From NCBI RefSeq assembly GCF_036373705.1, contig NC_089853.1, forward strand, positions 575,001 to 639,000: 64,000 bases of DNA, in the 5' to 3' direction. Positions 1 through 13,200 of this stretch are shown in pieces; positions within the stretch are counted from its first letter, which is position 1, and every line of letters begins with the position of its first letter. Source of the stretch: Amia ocellicauda (taxonomy: Eukaryota; Chordata; Actinopteri; Amiiformes; Amiidae). The position numbers and the translations under genes were made by a program. The notes under the pieces were generated by a model. That model searched no databases, had not been told where the DNA came from, and worked only from the letters and a program-made list of their open reading frames with translations.

Positions 1-951
1 CCTGGCCAAACTGAGCAATCTGGGGAGAAGGGCCTTAGTCAGGGAGGTGACCAAGAACCCGATGGTCACTCTGACAGAGCTCCAGCGTGTCTCTGTGGAG
101 AGAGGAGAACCTTCCAGAAGAACATCCATCTCTGCAGCACTCCACCAATCAGGCCTGTATGGTAGAGTGGCCAGACGGAAGCCACTCCTCCGTAAAAGGC
201 ACATGACAGCCCGCCTGGAGTTTGCCAAAAGGCACCTGAAGGACTCTCCGACCATGAGAAACAAAATTCTCTGGTCTGATGAAACAAAGCTTGAACTCTC
301 TGGCCTGAATGGCAAGCGTCATGTCTGGAGGAAACCAGGCACCGGTCATCACCTGGCCAATACCATCCCTACAGTGAAGCATGGTGGTGGCAGCATCATG
401 CTGTGGGGATGTTTTTCAGTGGCAGGAACTGGGACTGGGACAGACTGGGGTGAAGGTGCATCTTCCAACAGGACAACAACCCTAAGATAACAGCCATGAT
501 AACAAAGGAGTGGCTACAGGACAACTCTGTGCATGTCCTTGAGTGGCCCAGCCAGAGCCCAGACCTGATTGAACATCTCTGGAGAGATCTGAAAATGGCT
601 GTGCACTGATGCTCCCCATCCAGCCTGTAGGAGCTTGAGAGGTCCTGCAAAGAAGAATGGGAGAAACTACACAGAAATAGGTGTGCCAAGCTTGTAGCAT
701 CATACTCGAAAAGACTTGAGGGTGTAATTATTGGTGCCAAAGGTGCTTCAACAAAGTACTGAGCAAAGGCTGTCAATACTTATGTACATGTGCTTTTTTT
801 AATAAATTTGCAAAGATTTCAAACAAGTTTCTTTCACGTGGTCATTATGGGGTATTGTTTGTAGAATTGTGAGGAAAATAATGAATTTAATCAATTTTTG
901 TAATAAGGCTGTACCATAACAATGTGGAAAAAGTGAAGCGCTGTGAATACT
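1..951 (+). mobile_element. Tc1/mariner transposon, 5' end outside window, decayed
   Basis: The + strand carries a Tc1-type transposase reading frame from about 47, with the first catalytic region at WSDETK and the conserved LWGCFS block. The frame breaks near 430-490, where the second catalytic Asp region (the DNDPKH equivalent) is missing, and resumes with the C-terminal third ([17 protein letters not shown]) ending at a stop near 763. The stretch 780-951 reads like a Tc1 3' untranslated region and inverted terminal repeat, ending in GCGCTGTGAATACTTT before a TG microsatellite. The left terminal repeat is not in the window. The element cannot encode active transposase. Confidence 0.88.
47..763 (+). 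pseudogene. Tc1-like transposase pseudogene
   Basis: Remnant of a DD34E transposase. Visible parts are the second helix-turn-helix region (about 47-200), the first catalytic Asp in WSDETK (about 275-290), and a C-terminal part around 540-760. The middle, including the second Asp, is lost and at least one frameshift separates the halves. The LNPIE motif is damaged: the text reads PDLIEHLW, so the residues before the Glu are deleted. Non-functional. Confidence 0.85.
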
Positions 952-952
952 T

Positions 953-982
<30 letters not shown>
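951..982. repeat. (TG)n microsatellite
   Basis: A run of TG dinucleotides followed by a short TA run lies directly against the right end of the Tc1 element. It may have grown from the TA target site. Confidence 0.9.
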
Positions 983-987
<5 letters not shown>

Positions 988-3000
988 TATTCTGGAGACA
1001 ATTCAAACACTGTAACAAGTGTAATAGAAGGTGAATGATGGTCTTGCACACTGAGCCATGGACAACATAGACTGTGACCCCAGCTGCCCCTGGGAGATTC
1101 TGCCCCTGTTCTTGCCTGGCTGCTGTTCAGACATGCTGACTGGACTGTAGTGTGGCTGTAAAACCCTCCCCTCTCCCCCATATCACTGTGTTTATGAGCA
1201 GGACGGGATGGTCCCACCGGCACAAAATCAGTCTCCTTCCTGCTGTGTGTGCTGCAGTGGCGGAGATAAGGCAGACCTCTCTGAGCACAGAAATGTGTGT
1301 TGATGAACAGCTGGGTGAGGACAGGGTGGACTGTGAGGGGACAGTGTGGTCTCTGGGGTTTGGGAACAAGGAACCCTGCACACACACTCACACACTCTCT
1401 CATACTCAAACATTGACACACTAACACACACACTCACCTGTACACGCACACAAAAAACTCTCTCCTACATACACAAACTCACACATGCACACTCACATAT
1501 TCACACTTACAGACACACTGTAACAGTGAGGAACAGGTTTTCTTTTAGTCAAGAAGACCAGGACTGACTGCACAGGGTTGACAGGAACAGAACAGAAAGG
1601 ACAAATACAAAATGGACAAAAAAACTAAACAAGAAAACACCAATAATGAAACAATTGCTCACTTTCAGTGGAGCTGAACAAGAGAAAACAAACAAAACAA
1701 CTCAATGCTTTCCAGCCAACCATGAGCCAAGACTTTCAGCAAACCACAGAGCCCAACCACGGGTCTCAGTCCATCCCTCACTCACCCACTCACTAGTGAA
1801 TCAAATTGAGCGAATCTGAAAGAAAGACAGAGGGGCCCCACAGGCTCAGCTGTGCTTTAAATCACTAAACTGGACTGATGTCCAGTACTTCAGGACCAGG
1901 TCTGACAACTGTTGAAGAACAATCATCTTCAATCAGGTTGGAACGTTTGTTGCAATGCCTTTAATTCACGCAGCGTGGAGAACAGCAGTGAATCAAGAAG
2001 AATCCAAAGTCGCTCTGCCTTCATTTTAACAGTCAGAACTTTTATACACAAAAAATCAAAGATCTGCTTATAATCAGAAAGTCATTACTATGTTATATTA
2101 CAAGTTAGCTAAGCAGAATATATATCATTATAGGGCAGAGTTCATAGATCAGCACAGGGATTGGGGAGCAGGCACTTAAATCATACTGTTTGACATTGCC
2201 TCCAAGATTCTCATCGTAAATAACAAACAGAAATCAAGCTTCCTTCTGACCTGACCTTCTAGCTTGACCTTATCTTTCTTAAGGATAACATTAAGTAAAA
2301 CATGTGTGAGATAGGAATTTCTAACCCCTGGTCTAGAGCAAAGGGAAATAATGAGGTTTAATCAGGGACACTGGAGTACCTAGTAGTGGTAGCTCCATCA
2401 AACACCAGAGCCCCCTCATTAAACCCAGTCTGTGAATTACATTATGAAACCACCTGAAGCCCTGCTGGTATAGTGTGTGTTTCTACATCATCTGCACAGT
2501 GACAATCCTGAAGTTCAAAAATGCGACAGCACAAAACTTTGCCACAAAACGACATGACTGTTTGGGGTTTAATCCTGAAGCAACTGAAATCTGAAATACA
2601 ATTTAAATAAACAACATTTTACAAAAAAATAAACACAAATATTTTCCTTAACTCATGGCAAGGTGGACTTCTCAGTTAAGATGAGCGTGAAAAAAGACCA
2701 GAAAGTAATTTTAAAATACCAGTAATTACATTAATGAATAACTAAAACAATCAAAACAACCAATAATTACATGTGTTAATAACTTGATACATTAAACTAA
2801 GTAATGTTTCCCCCTTTGATTAATTAACGCTTTACACCATAGTACAGCTTTCTCTCTCTCTCTCTCAGTCGAATGATAAATATCTATACATATAAACACA
2901 TGGGAAATAAAATGAAAAACCTGAATAAATGAGTGGAGGAACATAACGAATGCAGATGCCTCCAAACAGGTGTACAGCATGATACAATTAAGCAATTAAC
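983..3000. other. Intergenic, no gene recognised
   Basis: About 2 kb without a convincing coding exon. It has a CA-rich stretch at 1380-1520 that creates spurious open frames on both strands, and AT-rich unique-looking sequence from 2050 to 3000. No splice-consistent exons or conserved protein motifs were seen. Confidence 0.6.
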
Positions 3001-3650
3001 ATCCTACCATGCTCTGTGGCATGTATAAACATGCTGAGGCGGGGCAGTTGATCTCGATTTTGGATCCAGATGGCGAGAGGAATGGATCCAAGTGACTTTG
3101 AAAGAGGGGTCATTATTGCGACACGAATGGCAGAAGCTTCAGTCACAGACGCTCAACTGGCTAGTGTTTCTATAGGAACAGTGACTAAATTTACATCTGC
3201 ATTTAGATCTATGGAAAAGGCATCAGTAAATAGTGGGGGGCATTTTCCTGGCATGGTTTGGGTCCATTTGTCCCCTTAGAGGGAAGGGTCACTGCAAATC
3301 ATGACAGTTATTCTGAGTGATCACCTTTATCCTATGGTGACCCATTTCTCTCCTGATGGGAGTGTCTCTTCCAGGATGACAATGCCCATCCACAGGGCAC
3401 GAGGGCGTTACTGAATGGTGTGATGAGTATGAAAATGATGTGACTCATATGCTCTGGCCTTCACAGTCACCAGATCTCAACCCAATTGAACACCTATGGG
3501 AGATTGTGGACCTACGTGTTAGACAGCGCTCTCCACCACCATCATCAAAACTCCAAATGAGGAAATATCTTTTGGAAGAATAGTGTTCATCCCTCAAGTA
3601 GAGTCCAGAGATTCTAGAATCTGTGCCAAGAGCATTGAAGCTGAGACACT
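3000..3650 (+). mobile_element. Tc1/mariner relic
   Basis: Starts with a transposase-like N-terminus (the DPSDFERG box near 3085) and ends with the C-terminal signature [19 protein letters not shown] near 3460-3520. Between them lies a remnant of the second catalytic region ([12 protein letters not shown], near 3375). Frames are broken and the first catalytic Asp region is missing, so this is a dead, internally deleted copy. Terminal repeats were not confidently found. Confidence 0.75.
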
Positions 3651-3869
3651 GTTTTTTTTTTTCTTTAATTTGTGACCGGTCTGTATATAACTATATCAAT
3701 GTATTTAACTATTCAACATTTCATCTGCCCAATTCTATTTTTGGAATATTTATTTATATATTTAATTGTATTGATTTAGGCTAACAATATTCAATGCCTG
3801 TACGTGTCTGTATCTCTCGCTTTATGAAGATACACCTCTGACAGAAAGTGACCAATCAAAACGCAAGGC

Positions 3870-4110
3870 AGGTGTGCGGTTCCATCCCAAAGACCTGGCC
3901 GCTGTCACACCTGCGCAGCGCGGCGCGTCTGTGGCGAGTCTGCTCTCTACTGCGCAAGTGCAGCTGTACTCGGAGTATTGCGCCAGCCCGAGTCTGGGGC
4001 AGTTTCTTCTCGCACTGGGGCAGGGGGTCCGCGCTGGAGACACAGACATGTCGGACTACGGCTGCGCACACGGCTCTGGGGCTCGGCAGGATCCTGCCAT
4101 GCAAAAGCCG
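3870..4110. promoter_or_regulatory. GC/CpG-rich region upstream of gene A
   Basis: Clearly richer in CG dinucleotides than its surroundings and immediately 5' of the signal-peptide exon of gene A at 4192. It is a plausible promoter/5' UTR region. No TATA box was assigned. Open frames through this region on both strands are GC artefacts. Confidence 0.45.
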
Positions 4111-4191
4111 GTTTTACAAGTTTAGGGCACGGCTTGTTCAATTGGATGAGATTTTAAAAGTGTGTTTTGAAGCTCCTGACGTTGAGCAGCA

Positions 4192-4249
4192 ATGGAGGCA
4201 AAGCTTCTGTCGGGATGGCTGGCTGTGTGCTGTGCGCTCAGCTCTGAAG
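4192..4249 (+). CDS. Gene A exon 1, signal peptide
   Basis: ATG at 4192 opens a 19-codon peptide with a basic start (EAK) and the hydrophobic core [11 protein letters not shown], ending at a GAAG|GTATGG donor. It leaves phase 1, which fits the V exon that follows. The equivalent exon of gene B shares WLAVCC.AL. Confidence 0.8.
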
Positions 4250-5723
4250 GTATGGAGGTTTTATATTTAATACTTATTATATTATTGATGTATTTATTTA
4301 TTAGCAGACGCCCTTATCCTGGGCGAGTTACAGCATACAAAAGCATTACAAAACGTGCAATAATACCGTATAAAATTATGATCAATACGTAATACAATTA
4401 CAATATTTATATATTCATATAAATCAAGCAGTGTGTTATATTTACAATTTACTTAAATGTATTCCAGTACATTTATACTTTGTATTTCTGTCAAGTGCAG
4501 TCACTTCAGATTAGCAGGGTTTGCTCTGGGGTTGGACTCATCAGGGTGGCAATGGGAAGGAAAGTGCAGAGTTACTGAACACACACGCATGTGGGCTCAT
4601 GCGCTGCAGCTGCTCTTCAGTGTAGAGAAACGCGGCCCTCGACCCTCTGCGGGGGCCACTCTGCTGCCCACCTCCACAGCTTCATGAACAAACACAGTGC
4701 CTCTGATGGGCAGCACAGGGGAGTTCAGTCCTGACAGGGAGACTCTCCACGGCGGAGAGATGAGTTTGTCAGACAGCCATTAGAGCGCCCTGTCGAACCG
4801 GATGCACTGCATCGTTTCAGACCTGCCTGACGAGAGGGAGGAGATGGGAGTCTTTAGACACACCTACACACACTCTTCAGCCCAGCTGGAGTCTGTGTTT
4901 GGCGTTTTGTGAATCTGGGTCCAGCTGCATTAAAGCTCATCAGTGTTTAGTACATGACCTCTACACCCCTTGTCCCCCAGGTCTCTCAGTGCTGGGCCCT
5001 GCAGAGCCGGTGGCTGCAGTGCTGGGGGCTGATGTGGTGCTGCCCTGCTTTGTGCTCATCCCCCTGCCTGTGCCGGGGCTGGAGATCCAGTGGACAAAGA
5101 CAGACACGGGCAGCACGGTGCACCTGTTCTCAGAGGGAGAGAGCTGGCCTGAGTCTCAGCACTGGCACTACAGGGGCCAGGCCGAGCTCTTCCCTGAGGA
5201 GATCCGCTCAGGAAACTTCTCCCTGAGGCTGAGGCACGTCGGCACAGGGGACACAGGGAATTACACGTGCAGAGTTCGGACGGGCCGAGCTTCTGGAGCA
5301 GCAGTGGTGGAGCTGAGGAGCGCAGGTACAGATTGATCGTGCATCAGAGAACTGGCCTCACTGGCTCCAGGTGCAGAGAGATCAGAAGTGTGTGTTTGAG
5401 TGTTTTACTGTAGTCACAGGGACGCTGTAATCCCACATGGACAGGAGCCTCTAAGAGGTTCTGTAATGGCTGAAATGGTACACCTTCACAAAACCACACT
5501 CACATCTCCTAGACTGATAAACCCTCTGTGTCTCTCCCTCAGGCTCTGCCCCATACCACACCGGCACAGTCCTGCTGTGTTGTGCGTCGCTGGCTGCTGC
5601 GCTGGCCTCTGCCGGCCCAGCCTGGCTGTACCTGCAGACACAGAGTGAGTCCAGCCCTGCAGAGCACCGATCTGGGGCTGCAGACTGAGCTTTCACTGCC
5701 AGACACACACGCCTGCTCAGCGG

Positions 5724-5810
<87 letters not shown>

Positions 5811-7215
5811 CTTCCCAGCTGTGCACACACGCACACGCACAAGCACACACACACACAGGCCTGTCCAGCTCTGCGCGCGCACACACACACACACACACAC
5901 GCATACACACACACACGCCTGCCCAGCTGTGTGCAGACACACACACACACGCCTGCCCAGCTGTGTGCAGACACACACAAACGCACACGCACACACATGC
6001 ATGCCCAGCTGTGCGCACACACGTAACAATGCAGGCTGTGCTTTGTGCTGCTGATGGTGTGTCGTGTTGTGTGTCCCTCTAGGCGAAAGCAGAGCAGCTC
6101 GGCTCGGCTGCTGTGTGAACTGCTGTGCTCCGTCCCTCGGCATGGCGGCTGCGTTGCTCCTGTGGGGCATCAGCGAGGGTGCGTTCACCCCTAACCCCAA
6201 ACCCCCACACTTACAGATATTTCACAACATAAACCCAACATCACAATCATTGATTTTGAGTTTCAGTGATTTAAAATAAATCATCAAACAGAATGAGGTT
6301 TCAGTGTCCCGTCTGTAATGCAGTGACATGAGAGAACTGGTCAGGGCTCTGAATACCTTTGCAGGGCACTGTGTATATACACTGATCAGCCATAACATTA
6401 TGACAGTGGATGGGATATATTAGGCAGCAAGTAAACATTTTGTCCTCAAAGTTGATGTGTTAGAAGCAGGATCAATGGGCAAGCGTAAGGATCTGAGCGA
6501 CTTTGACAAGGACCACATTGTGATGGCTAGACGACTGGGTCAGAGCATCTCCAAAACTGCAGCTCTTGTTGGGTGTTCCTGGTCTGCAGTGGTCAGTACC
6601 TATCAGATGTGGTCCAAGGAAGGAAAAGCGGTGAACCGGCGACAGGGTCATGGGCGGCCAAGGCTCATCGATGCACGTGGGGAGCGAAGGCTGGCCTGTG
6701 TGGTCCGATCCAACAGACGAGCTACTGTAGCTCAAATTGCCGAAAAAGTGAATGCTGGTTCTGATAGAAAGGTGTCAGAACACACAGTGCATCGCAGTTT
6801 GTTGTTGTATGGGGCTGCGTAGCCGCAGACCAGTTAGGGTGCCCATGCTGACCCCTGTCCACTGCCGAAAGCGCCTACAATGGGCACGTGAGCATCAGAA
6901 CTGGACCACGGAGCAATGGAAGAAGGTGGCCTGGTCTGATGAATCACGAGTTCAAGGTGTTGACTTGGCCTCCAAATTCCCCAGATCTCAATCCAATTGA
7001 GCATCTGTGGGATGTGCTGGCCAAACAAGTCCGATCCATGGAGGCCCCACCTCGCAACTTACAGGACTTAAAGGATCTGCTGCTAATGTCTTGGTGCCAG
7101 ATAGCACAGCACACCTTCAGAGGTCTAGTGGAGTCCATGCCTCGACGGGTCAGGGCTGTTTTGGGACCTACACAATATTAGGCAGGTGGTCATAATGCTA
7201 TGGCTGATCGGTGTA

Positions 7216-7251
<36 letters not shown>

Positions 7252-10200
7252 CACTCACCTAAAGGATTATTAGGAACACCTGTTCAATTTCTCATTAATG
7301 CAATTTTCTAACCAACCAATCACATGGCAGTTGCTTCAATGCATTTAGGGGTGTGGTCCTGGTCAAGACAATCTCCTGAACTCCAAACTGAATGTCTGAA
7401 TGGGAAAGAAAGGTGATTTAAGCAATTTTAAGCGTGGCATGGTTGTTGGTGCCAGACGGGCCGGTCTGAGTATTTCACAATCTGCTCAGTTACTGGGATT
7501 TTCACGCACAACCATTTCTAGGGTTTACAAAGAATGGTGTGAAAAGGGAAAAACATCCAGTATGCGGCAGTCCTGTGGGCGAAAATGCCTTGTTGATGCT
7601 AGAGGTCAGAGGAGAATGGGCCGACTGATTCAAGCTGTTAGAAAGCAACTTTGACTGAAATAACCACTCGTTACAACCGAGGTATGCAGCAAAGCATTTG
7701 TGAAGCCACAACATGTACAACCTTGAGGCAGATGGGCTACAACAGCAGAAGACCCCACCGGGTACCACTCATCTCCACTACAAATAGGAAAAAGAGGCTA
7801 CAATTTGCACAAGCTCACCAAATTTGGACAGTTGAAGACTGGAAAAATGTTGCCTGGTCTGATGAGTCTCGATTTCTGTTGAGACATTCAGATGGTAGAG
7901 TCAGAATTTGGTGTAACAGAATGAGAACATGGATCCATCATGCCTTGTTACCACTGTGCAGGCTGGTGGTGGTGGTGTAATGGTGTGGGGGATGTTTTCT
8001 TGGCACACTTTAGGCCCCTTAGTGCCAATTGGGCATCTTTTAAATGCCACGGCCTACCTGAGCATTGTTTCTGACCATGTCCATCCCTTTATGACCACCA
8101 TGTACCCATCCTCTGATGGCTACTTCCAGCAGGATAATGCACCATGTCACAAAGGTCGAATCATTTCAAATTGGTTTCTTGAACATGACAATGAGTTCAC
8201 TGTACTAAACTGGCCCCCACAGTCACCAGATCTCAACCCAATAGAGCATCTTTGGGATGTGGTGGAACGGGAGCTTCGTGCCTTCCATCAACTGCAAGAT
8301 GCTATCCTATCAATATGGGCCAACATTTCTAAAGAATGCTTTCAGCACCTTGTTGAATCAATGCCACGTAGAATTAAGGCAGTTCTGAAGGCGAAAGGGG
8401 GTCAAACACAGTATTAGTATGGTGTTCCTAATAATCCTTTAGGTGAGTGTATATATATATATATATATAATATACACAGATTAATTCTTTATGAATTGTA
8501 TTGATATTTCTCCAGGTTGTTTCCAGGAGGCCCTGACGTGCCCCAGCGTGAGTCTTGTCAGGATTGTGCTTCTGTTGATGGTGGCTCCGTATTCAGACAC
8601 ATTCCCTGGTATTTGCTGTATTTTGTCACTGGAGTTTGACTGATGTAGACGGAAACAATAATCACAGGAGGTTTTGACATCAGAATAAGAGGAATGATGC
8701 GCTGAATTCAGCAATAATGGAAGCAATGCTGACTGTCAGTTCAGAGATGAAATGTGCTGTCACAGATCCCCTCATATCAAAGGCATGGCTCTGTCTTGAT
8801 GAGTGGATTAATTTAAATATGAATGACTGAACGCTGTTCTTCTCTAACTTCATTGTAAAGCATTTGTTTTTGTATTTGTTTCCGTTTGACTGCAGTGAAA
8901 CTGAAATCGATACTGAGGAACACCGCAATTCCTGCAGCTCACCTGGTGGTGTCAACAGCAATGATCATCGGTAGGTCTGTGTGTGCATGTGCGTGTGCGT
9001 GTAATACAGTACAATACCAAAGCTCTTAGAACACGCATGAATGGACGCTGACTGGGTTAAAGATCAAGACTGCGCTGCTCTGTTTTCGGCAGGAGGCTCA
9101 AGTCTTCTTGCCTGTACGAGGAGAAGCCTGTGTTTTGGGGGTGTTGATCCCGGGACCAGAGAGGAGAGTCAGACATTATCCCTCCCTCATACATGACCAT
9201 GTATTGTGTTCCTATGAGCTGCTCTCTGTCTCTCAGTGGTGTCCCTCCCCTTCACAGGCGCCCTGCGCACCGGGCCGTGGGCTGACGTCTCGGGCCTGGC
9301 ACTGGCAGTGCTGGTGTTCATGAATGCTTACTCGTGCTTCTGGAAAGGTCTGTAACAATCACCCAAAAACAACAGAGCGCTCTTCCTCTGATACTGTAAA
9401 TAAGCCTCGTCTAAGACTGTGCGTTTCATCCCAAGGCTCCCACTCTGCAAGAGAGGCAACAGACTCGGCAGGTGAGCTGGAATTTGCAGGTGAATCCAAC
9501 ATCTAGGTATTGTAACACAGTTAAGAACATAAGAACGTAAGAAAGTTTACAACGAGAGGAGCCCATTTGCCCCATCGTACTCGTTTGGTGTCCATTAATA
9601 ACTACAGTGAGGGGAAAAAAGTATTTGATCCCCTGCTGATTTTGTACGTTTGCCCACTGACAAAGAAATGATCAGTCTATGATTTTAATGGTAGGTGTAT
9701 TTTAACAGTGAGAGACAGAATAACAACAAAAAAATCCAGAAAAACGCATTTCAAAAAAGTTATACATTGATTTGCATGTTAATGAGGGAAATAAGTATTT
9801 GACCCCTTCAACTTAGTACTTGGAGGTCAGACGTTTCTTGTAGTTGGCCACCAGGTTTGCACACATCTCGGGAGGGATTTTGTCCCACTCCTCTTTGCAG
9901 ATCCTTTCCAAGTCATTAAGGTTTCGAGGCTGACGTTTGGCAACTTGAACCTTCAGCTTCCTCCACCGATTTGCTATGGGATTAAGGTCTGGAGACTGGC
10001 TAGGCCACTCCAGGACCTTAATTCGCTTCTTCTTGAGCCACTCCTTTGTTACCTTGGCTGTGTGTTTTGGGTCATTGTCATGCTGGAATACCCATCCACG
10101 ACCCATTTTCAATGCCCTGGCTGAGGGAAGGAGGTTCTCACCCAAGATTTGACGGTACATGGCCCCGTCCATCGTCCCTTTGATGCGGTGCAGTTGTCCT

Positions 10201-13200
10201 GTCCCCTTAGCAGAAAAACACCCCCAAAGCATAATGTTTCCACGTCCATGTTTGATGGTGGGGATGGTGTTCTTGGGGTCATTCCTCCTTAAAACACGGT
10301 GAGTTGAGTTGATGCCAAAGAGCTCGATTTTGGTCTCATCTGACCAAAACACTTTCACCCAGTTCTCCTCTGAATCATTCAGATGTTCACTGGCAAACTT
10401 CTGACGGGGCTGTACATGTGCTTTCTTGAGCAGGGGGACCTTGCGGGTGCTGCAGGATTTCAGTCCTTCACGGCGTAGTGTGTTACCAATTGTTTTCTTG
10501 GTGACTATGGTCCCAGCTGCCTTGAGATCATTAACAAGATCCTCCTGTGTAGTTCTGGGCTGATTCCTCACCGTTCTCATGATCATTGAATCTCCACGAG
10601 GTGAGATCTTCCATTTGCGAATAATCGCACCAGCTGTTGTCACCTTCTCACCAAGCTGCTTGGTGATGGTCTTGTAGCCCATTCCAGCCTTGTGTAGGTC
10701 TACAATCTTGTCCCTGACATCCTTGGACAGCTCTTTGGTCTTGGCCATGGTGGAGAGTTTGGAATCTGATTGATTGATTGATTGATTGCTTCTGTGGACA
10801 GGTGTCTTTTATACAGGTAACGAGCTGAGATTAGGAGCACTCCCTTTAAGAGAGTCTCAGCTCGTTACCTGTATTAAAGACACCTGGGAGCCAGAAATCT
10901 TGCTGATTGATAGGGGATCAAATACTTATTTCACTCATTAACATGCAAATCAATGTATAACTTTTTTGAAATGCATTTTTTTTTTTTTGTTATTCTGTCT
11001 CTCACTGTTAAAATACACCTACCATTAAAATTATAGACTGATCATTTCTTTGTCAGTGGGCAAACATACAAAATCAGCAGGGGATCAAATACTTTTTTCC
11101 CTCACTGTAAGTGATCCAAGGATCCTATCCAGTCTGTTTTTGAATGTTCCCAAATTCTCTTCAGCCACATCGCTGGGGAGTTGGTTCAGATTGTGACGCC
11201 TCTCTGTGTGAAGAAGTGTCTCCTGTTTTCTGTCTTGAATGCCTTGAAGCCCAATTTCCATTTGTGTCCCCGGGTGCGTGTGTCCCTGCAGATCTGGAAA
11301 AGCTCCTCTGGTTTGATGTGGTCGATGCCTTTCACGATTTTGAAGACTTGGATCAAGTCCCCACATAGTCTCCTCTGTTCCAGGGTGAAAAGGTTCAGGT
11401 CCTCAGTCTCTCAGTAGGACATTCCCTTCAGACCTGGAATAAGTCTGGTTGCTCTCCTCTGAACTGCCTCTAGAGCAGCGATATCTTTCTTGAAGTGTGG
11501 AGCCCAGAACTGTCCACAGTATCCAGATGAGCTCTAACTAGTGCATTGTACAGTCTGAACATCACTGTCCTTGTTCTCAATTCTACACTTTTGACAATAT
11601 ACCCTAACATTGTGTTTACCCCAGAATTACTCTCACTTTCTCCATCCAAACAATGTGGGGAAGCAATAAAGAAGGCAATTATCTTCTTTGTCACCCCAGT
11701 ACAAGCTTGTGAATTATTATATACATTTTAAATCAGTGAAGATACACCGATCAGCCATAACATTATGGCCACTGACAGGTGAAGTGAATAACACTGATAA
11801 TCACGTTATCATGGCACCTGTCAGTGGGTGGGATATATTAGGCAGCAAGTGAACATTTTGAGTGAGCAATGGATGAAGGTGGCCTGGTCTGATGAATCAC
11901 CAGTTCAAATTCCTCAGATCTCAATCCAATCGAGCATCTGTGGGATGTGCTGGCCAAACAAGTCCGATCCATGGAGGACCCACCTCGCAACTTGCAGGAC
12001 TTAAAGGATCTGCTGCAAACGTCTTGGTGCCAGATAGCACAGCACACCTTCAGAGGTCTAGTGGAGTCCATGCCTCGATGGGTCAGGGCTGTTTTGGTTG
12101 CAAAATGGGGACCTACACAATATTAGGCAGGTGGTCATAATGTTATGGCTGATCGGTGTATATTAGAGCAGAACAGTTACAGGGAATCACACATTCTTCA
12201 CATATTTCATTGTCCGCATCCGAGAGCAGATTGAGCTGCGAGACACCGCCTCACGGTAGGTGTGTGAGAGACTCGGCTTCCAGCATCCACTCACGACACA
12301 CAGACCTCAGAGGCTCCCTGTTGTAAAACACAGATTTTAATGAAACTGACATTTGAAACCCAGTGGTTTACAGCCAGTTTCCACAGTGTGATTATAGAGT
12401 TAGCTGTCTGAGCAGACCCACTGCTTGGTGTAAGTGCTTTGCATCAGCTGTGGTATGTTTGGTCTCCACCTGTGCTGCTGTCACAAGGGGCTGTTCTGGA
12501 TAAACTGAGGGGTGACGAGGGAAGCCTGACGGAAGACGCACGACTGGCATAAAGTGACACATCGGCTAATTATTCTTGCCAGGGAGATAATTCTCTTTTT
12601 GTTTCAGCCTCCTATGGCGTGACCTCGCTGCTGCTTGGCACGGCGTTAGCGTTTTTTGCAGTGGCCCTAATCGCGCTCTCCTGTGCTTCGTTCAGTAAGT
12701 GAAACATTTTCTCAGATATAACGCTTTCCAGGGTTCAAGACGTGTACATTTTTTTTTTATTTTTTTTTTAATCGCTTTGTTACTATTATCAGTAGTATGT
12801 GGTGATTTTTCAAAACTCTTAGTACAAAACTCCAGACTGTAAAACAGCATGCCTGTGCTTTCACTTGGTCTGTAAACTTCTTTCACCACAAGATCATTGA
12901 TTCAACCACTTTGTTTTTTGTGAAACATTGGTTAAGTCATCCAAACAACACAATGCCATCCTCTCAGTTTTGTCATTGTAACAACCAGTTCATCCAAGAG
13001 CAAGCAGTGCAAGACTCGTGTTTCAAAATGACCCTTTGAAGTGCTGAAGGTCATCTGCTACAGTCAGGGGTGGAGCCGGGAGGGCTACAGGGGCACTGGC
13101 CCCTGCTGAAATGGATTGAGTGCCCCCACCCAGTCACTCCGAAATGTTCGTATATTTCATAGTCAGTTTCCCGTTCATATTCTGGACAATGGGGAATGTT

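Larger units (their letters stand above)
9521..11735 (-). mobile_element. CR1-like LINE 3' fragment, split by Tc1
   Basis: The - strand reads as the C-terminus of a CR1-type reverse transcriptase protein (LVRAHLDTV, then [17 protein letters not shown]) at 11110-11735. The same element continues beyond the Tc1 insertion at 9521-9604 with its 3' end, which carries ATAAGAAC-type units. Other copies of the family at 22805 and 40420 lack the insertion, which confirms the break. 5'-truncated, as usual for LINEs. Confidence 0.8.

Noticed and set aside
1152..1567. Open frames around the CA-rich stretch
   Set aside because: Low-complexity translation, no domain, no splice-consistent partner.
3822..4270. 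Overlapping open frames on both strands just upstream of gene A
   Set aside because: GC-rich promoter artefact; only the short frame from 4192 has a signal peptide and a fitting donor.
5451..6200. Long open frames on both strands over the CA repeat (up to ~249 codons)
   Set aside because: Pure dinucleotide-repeat translation (CVCVCV / THTHTH); the region is an intron of gene A with real exons at 5543-5644 and 6083-6178.
11144..11417. + strand frames (CLEALEAQFPF...), repeated at 22933 and 40510
   Set aside because: Antisense shadow of CR1 LINE C-terminal coding sequence; the - strand reads the recognisable CR1 protein.
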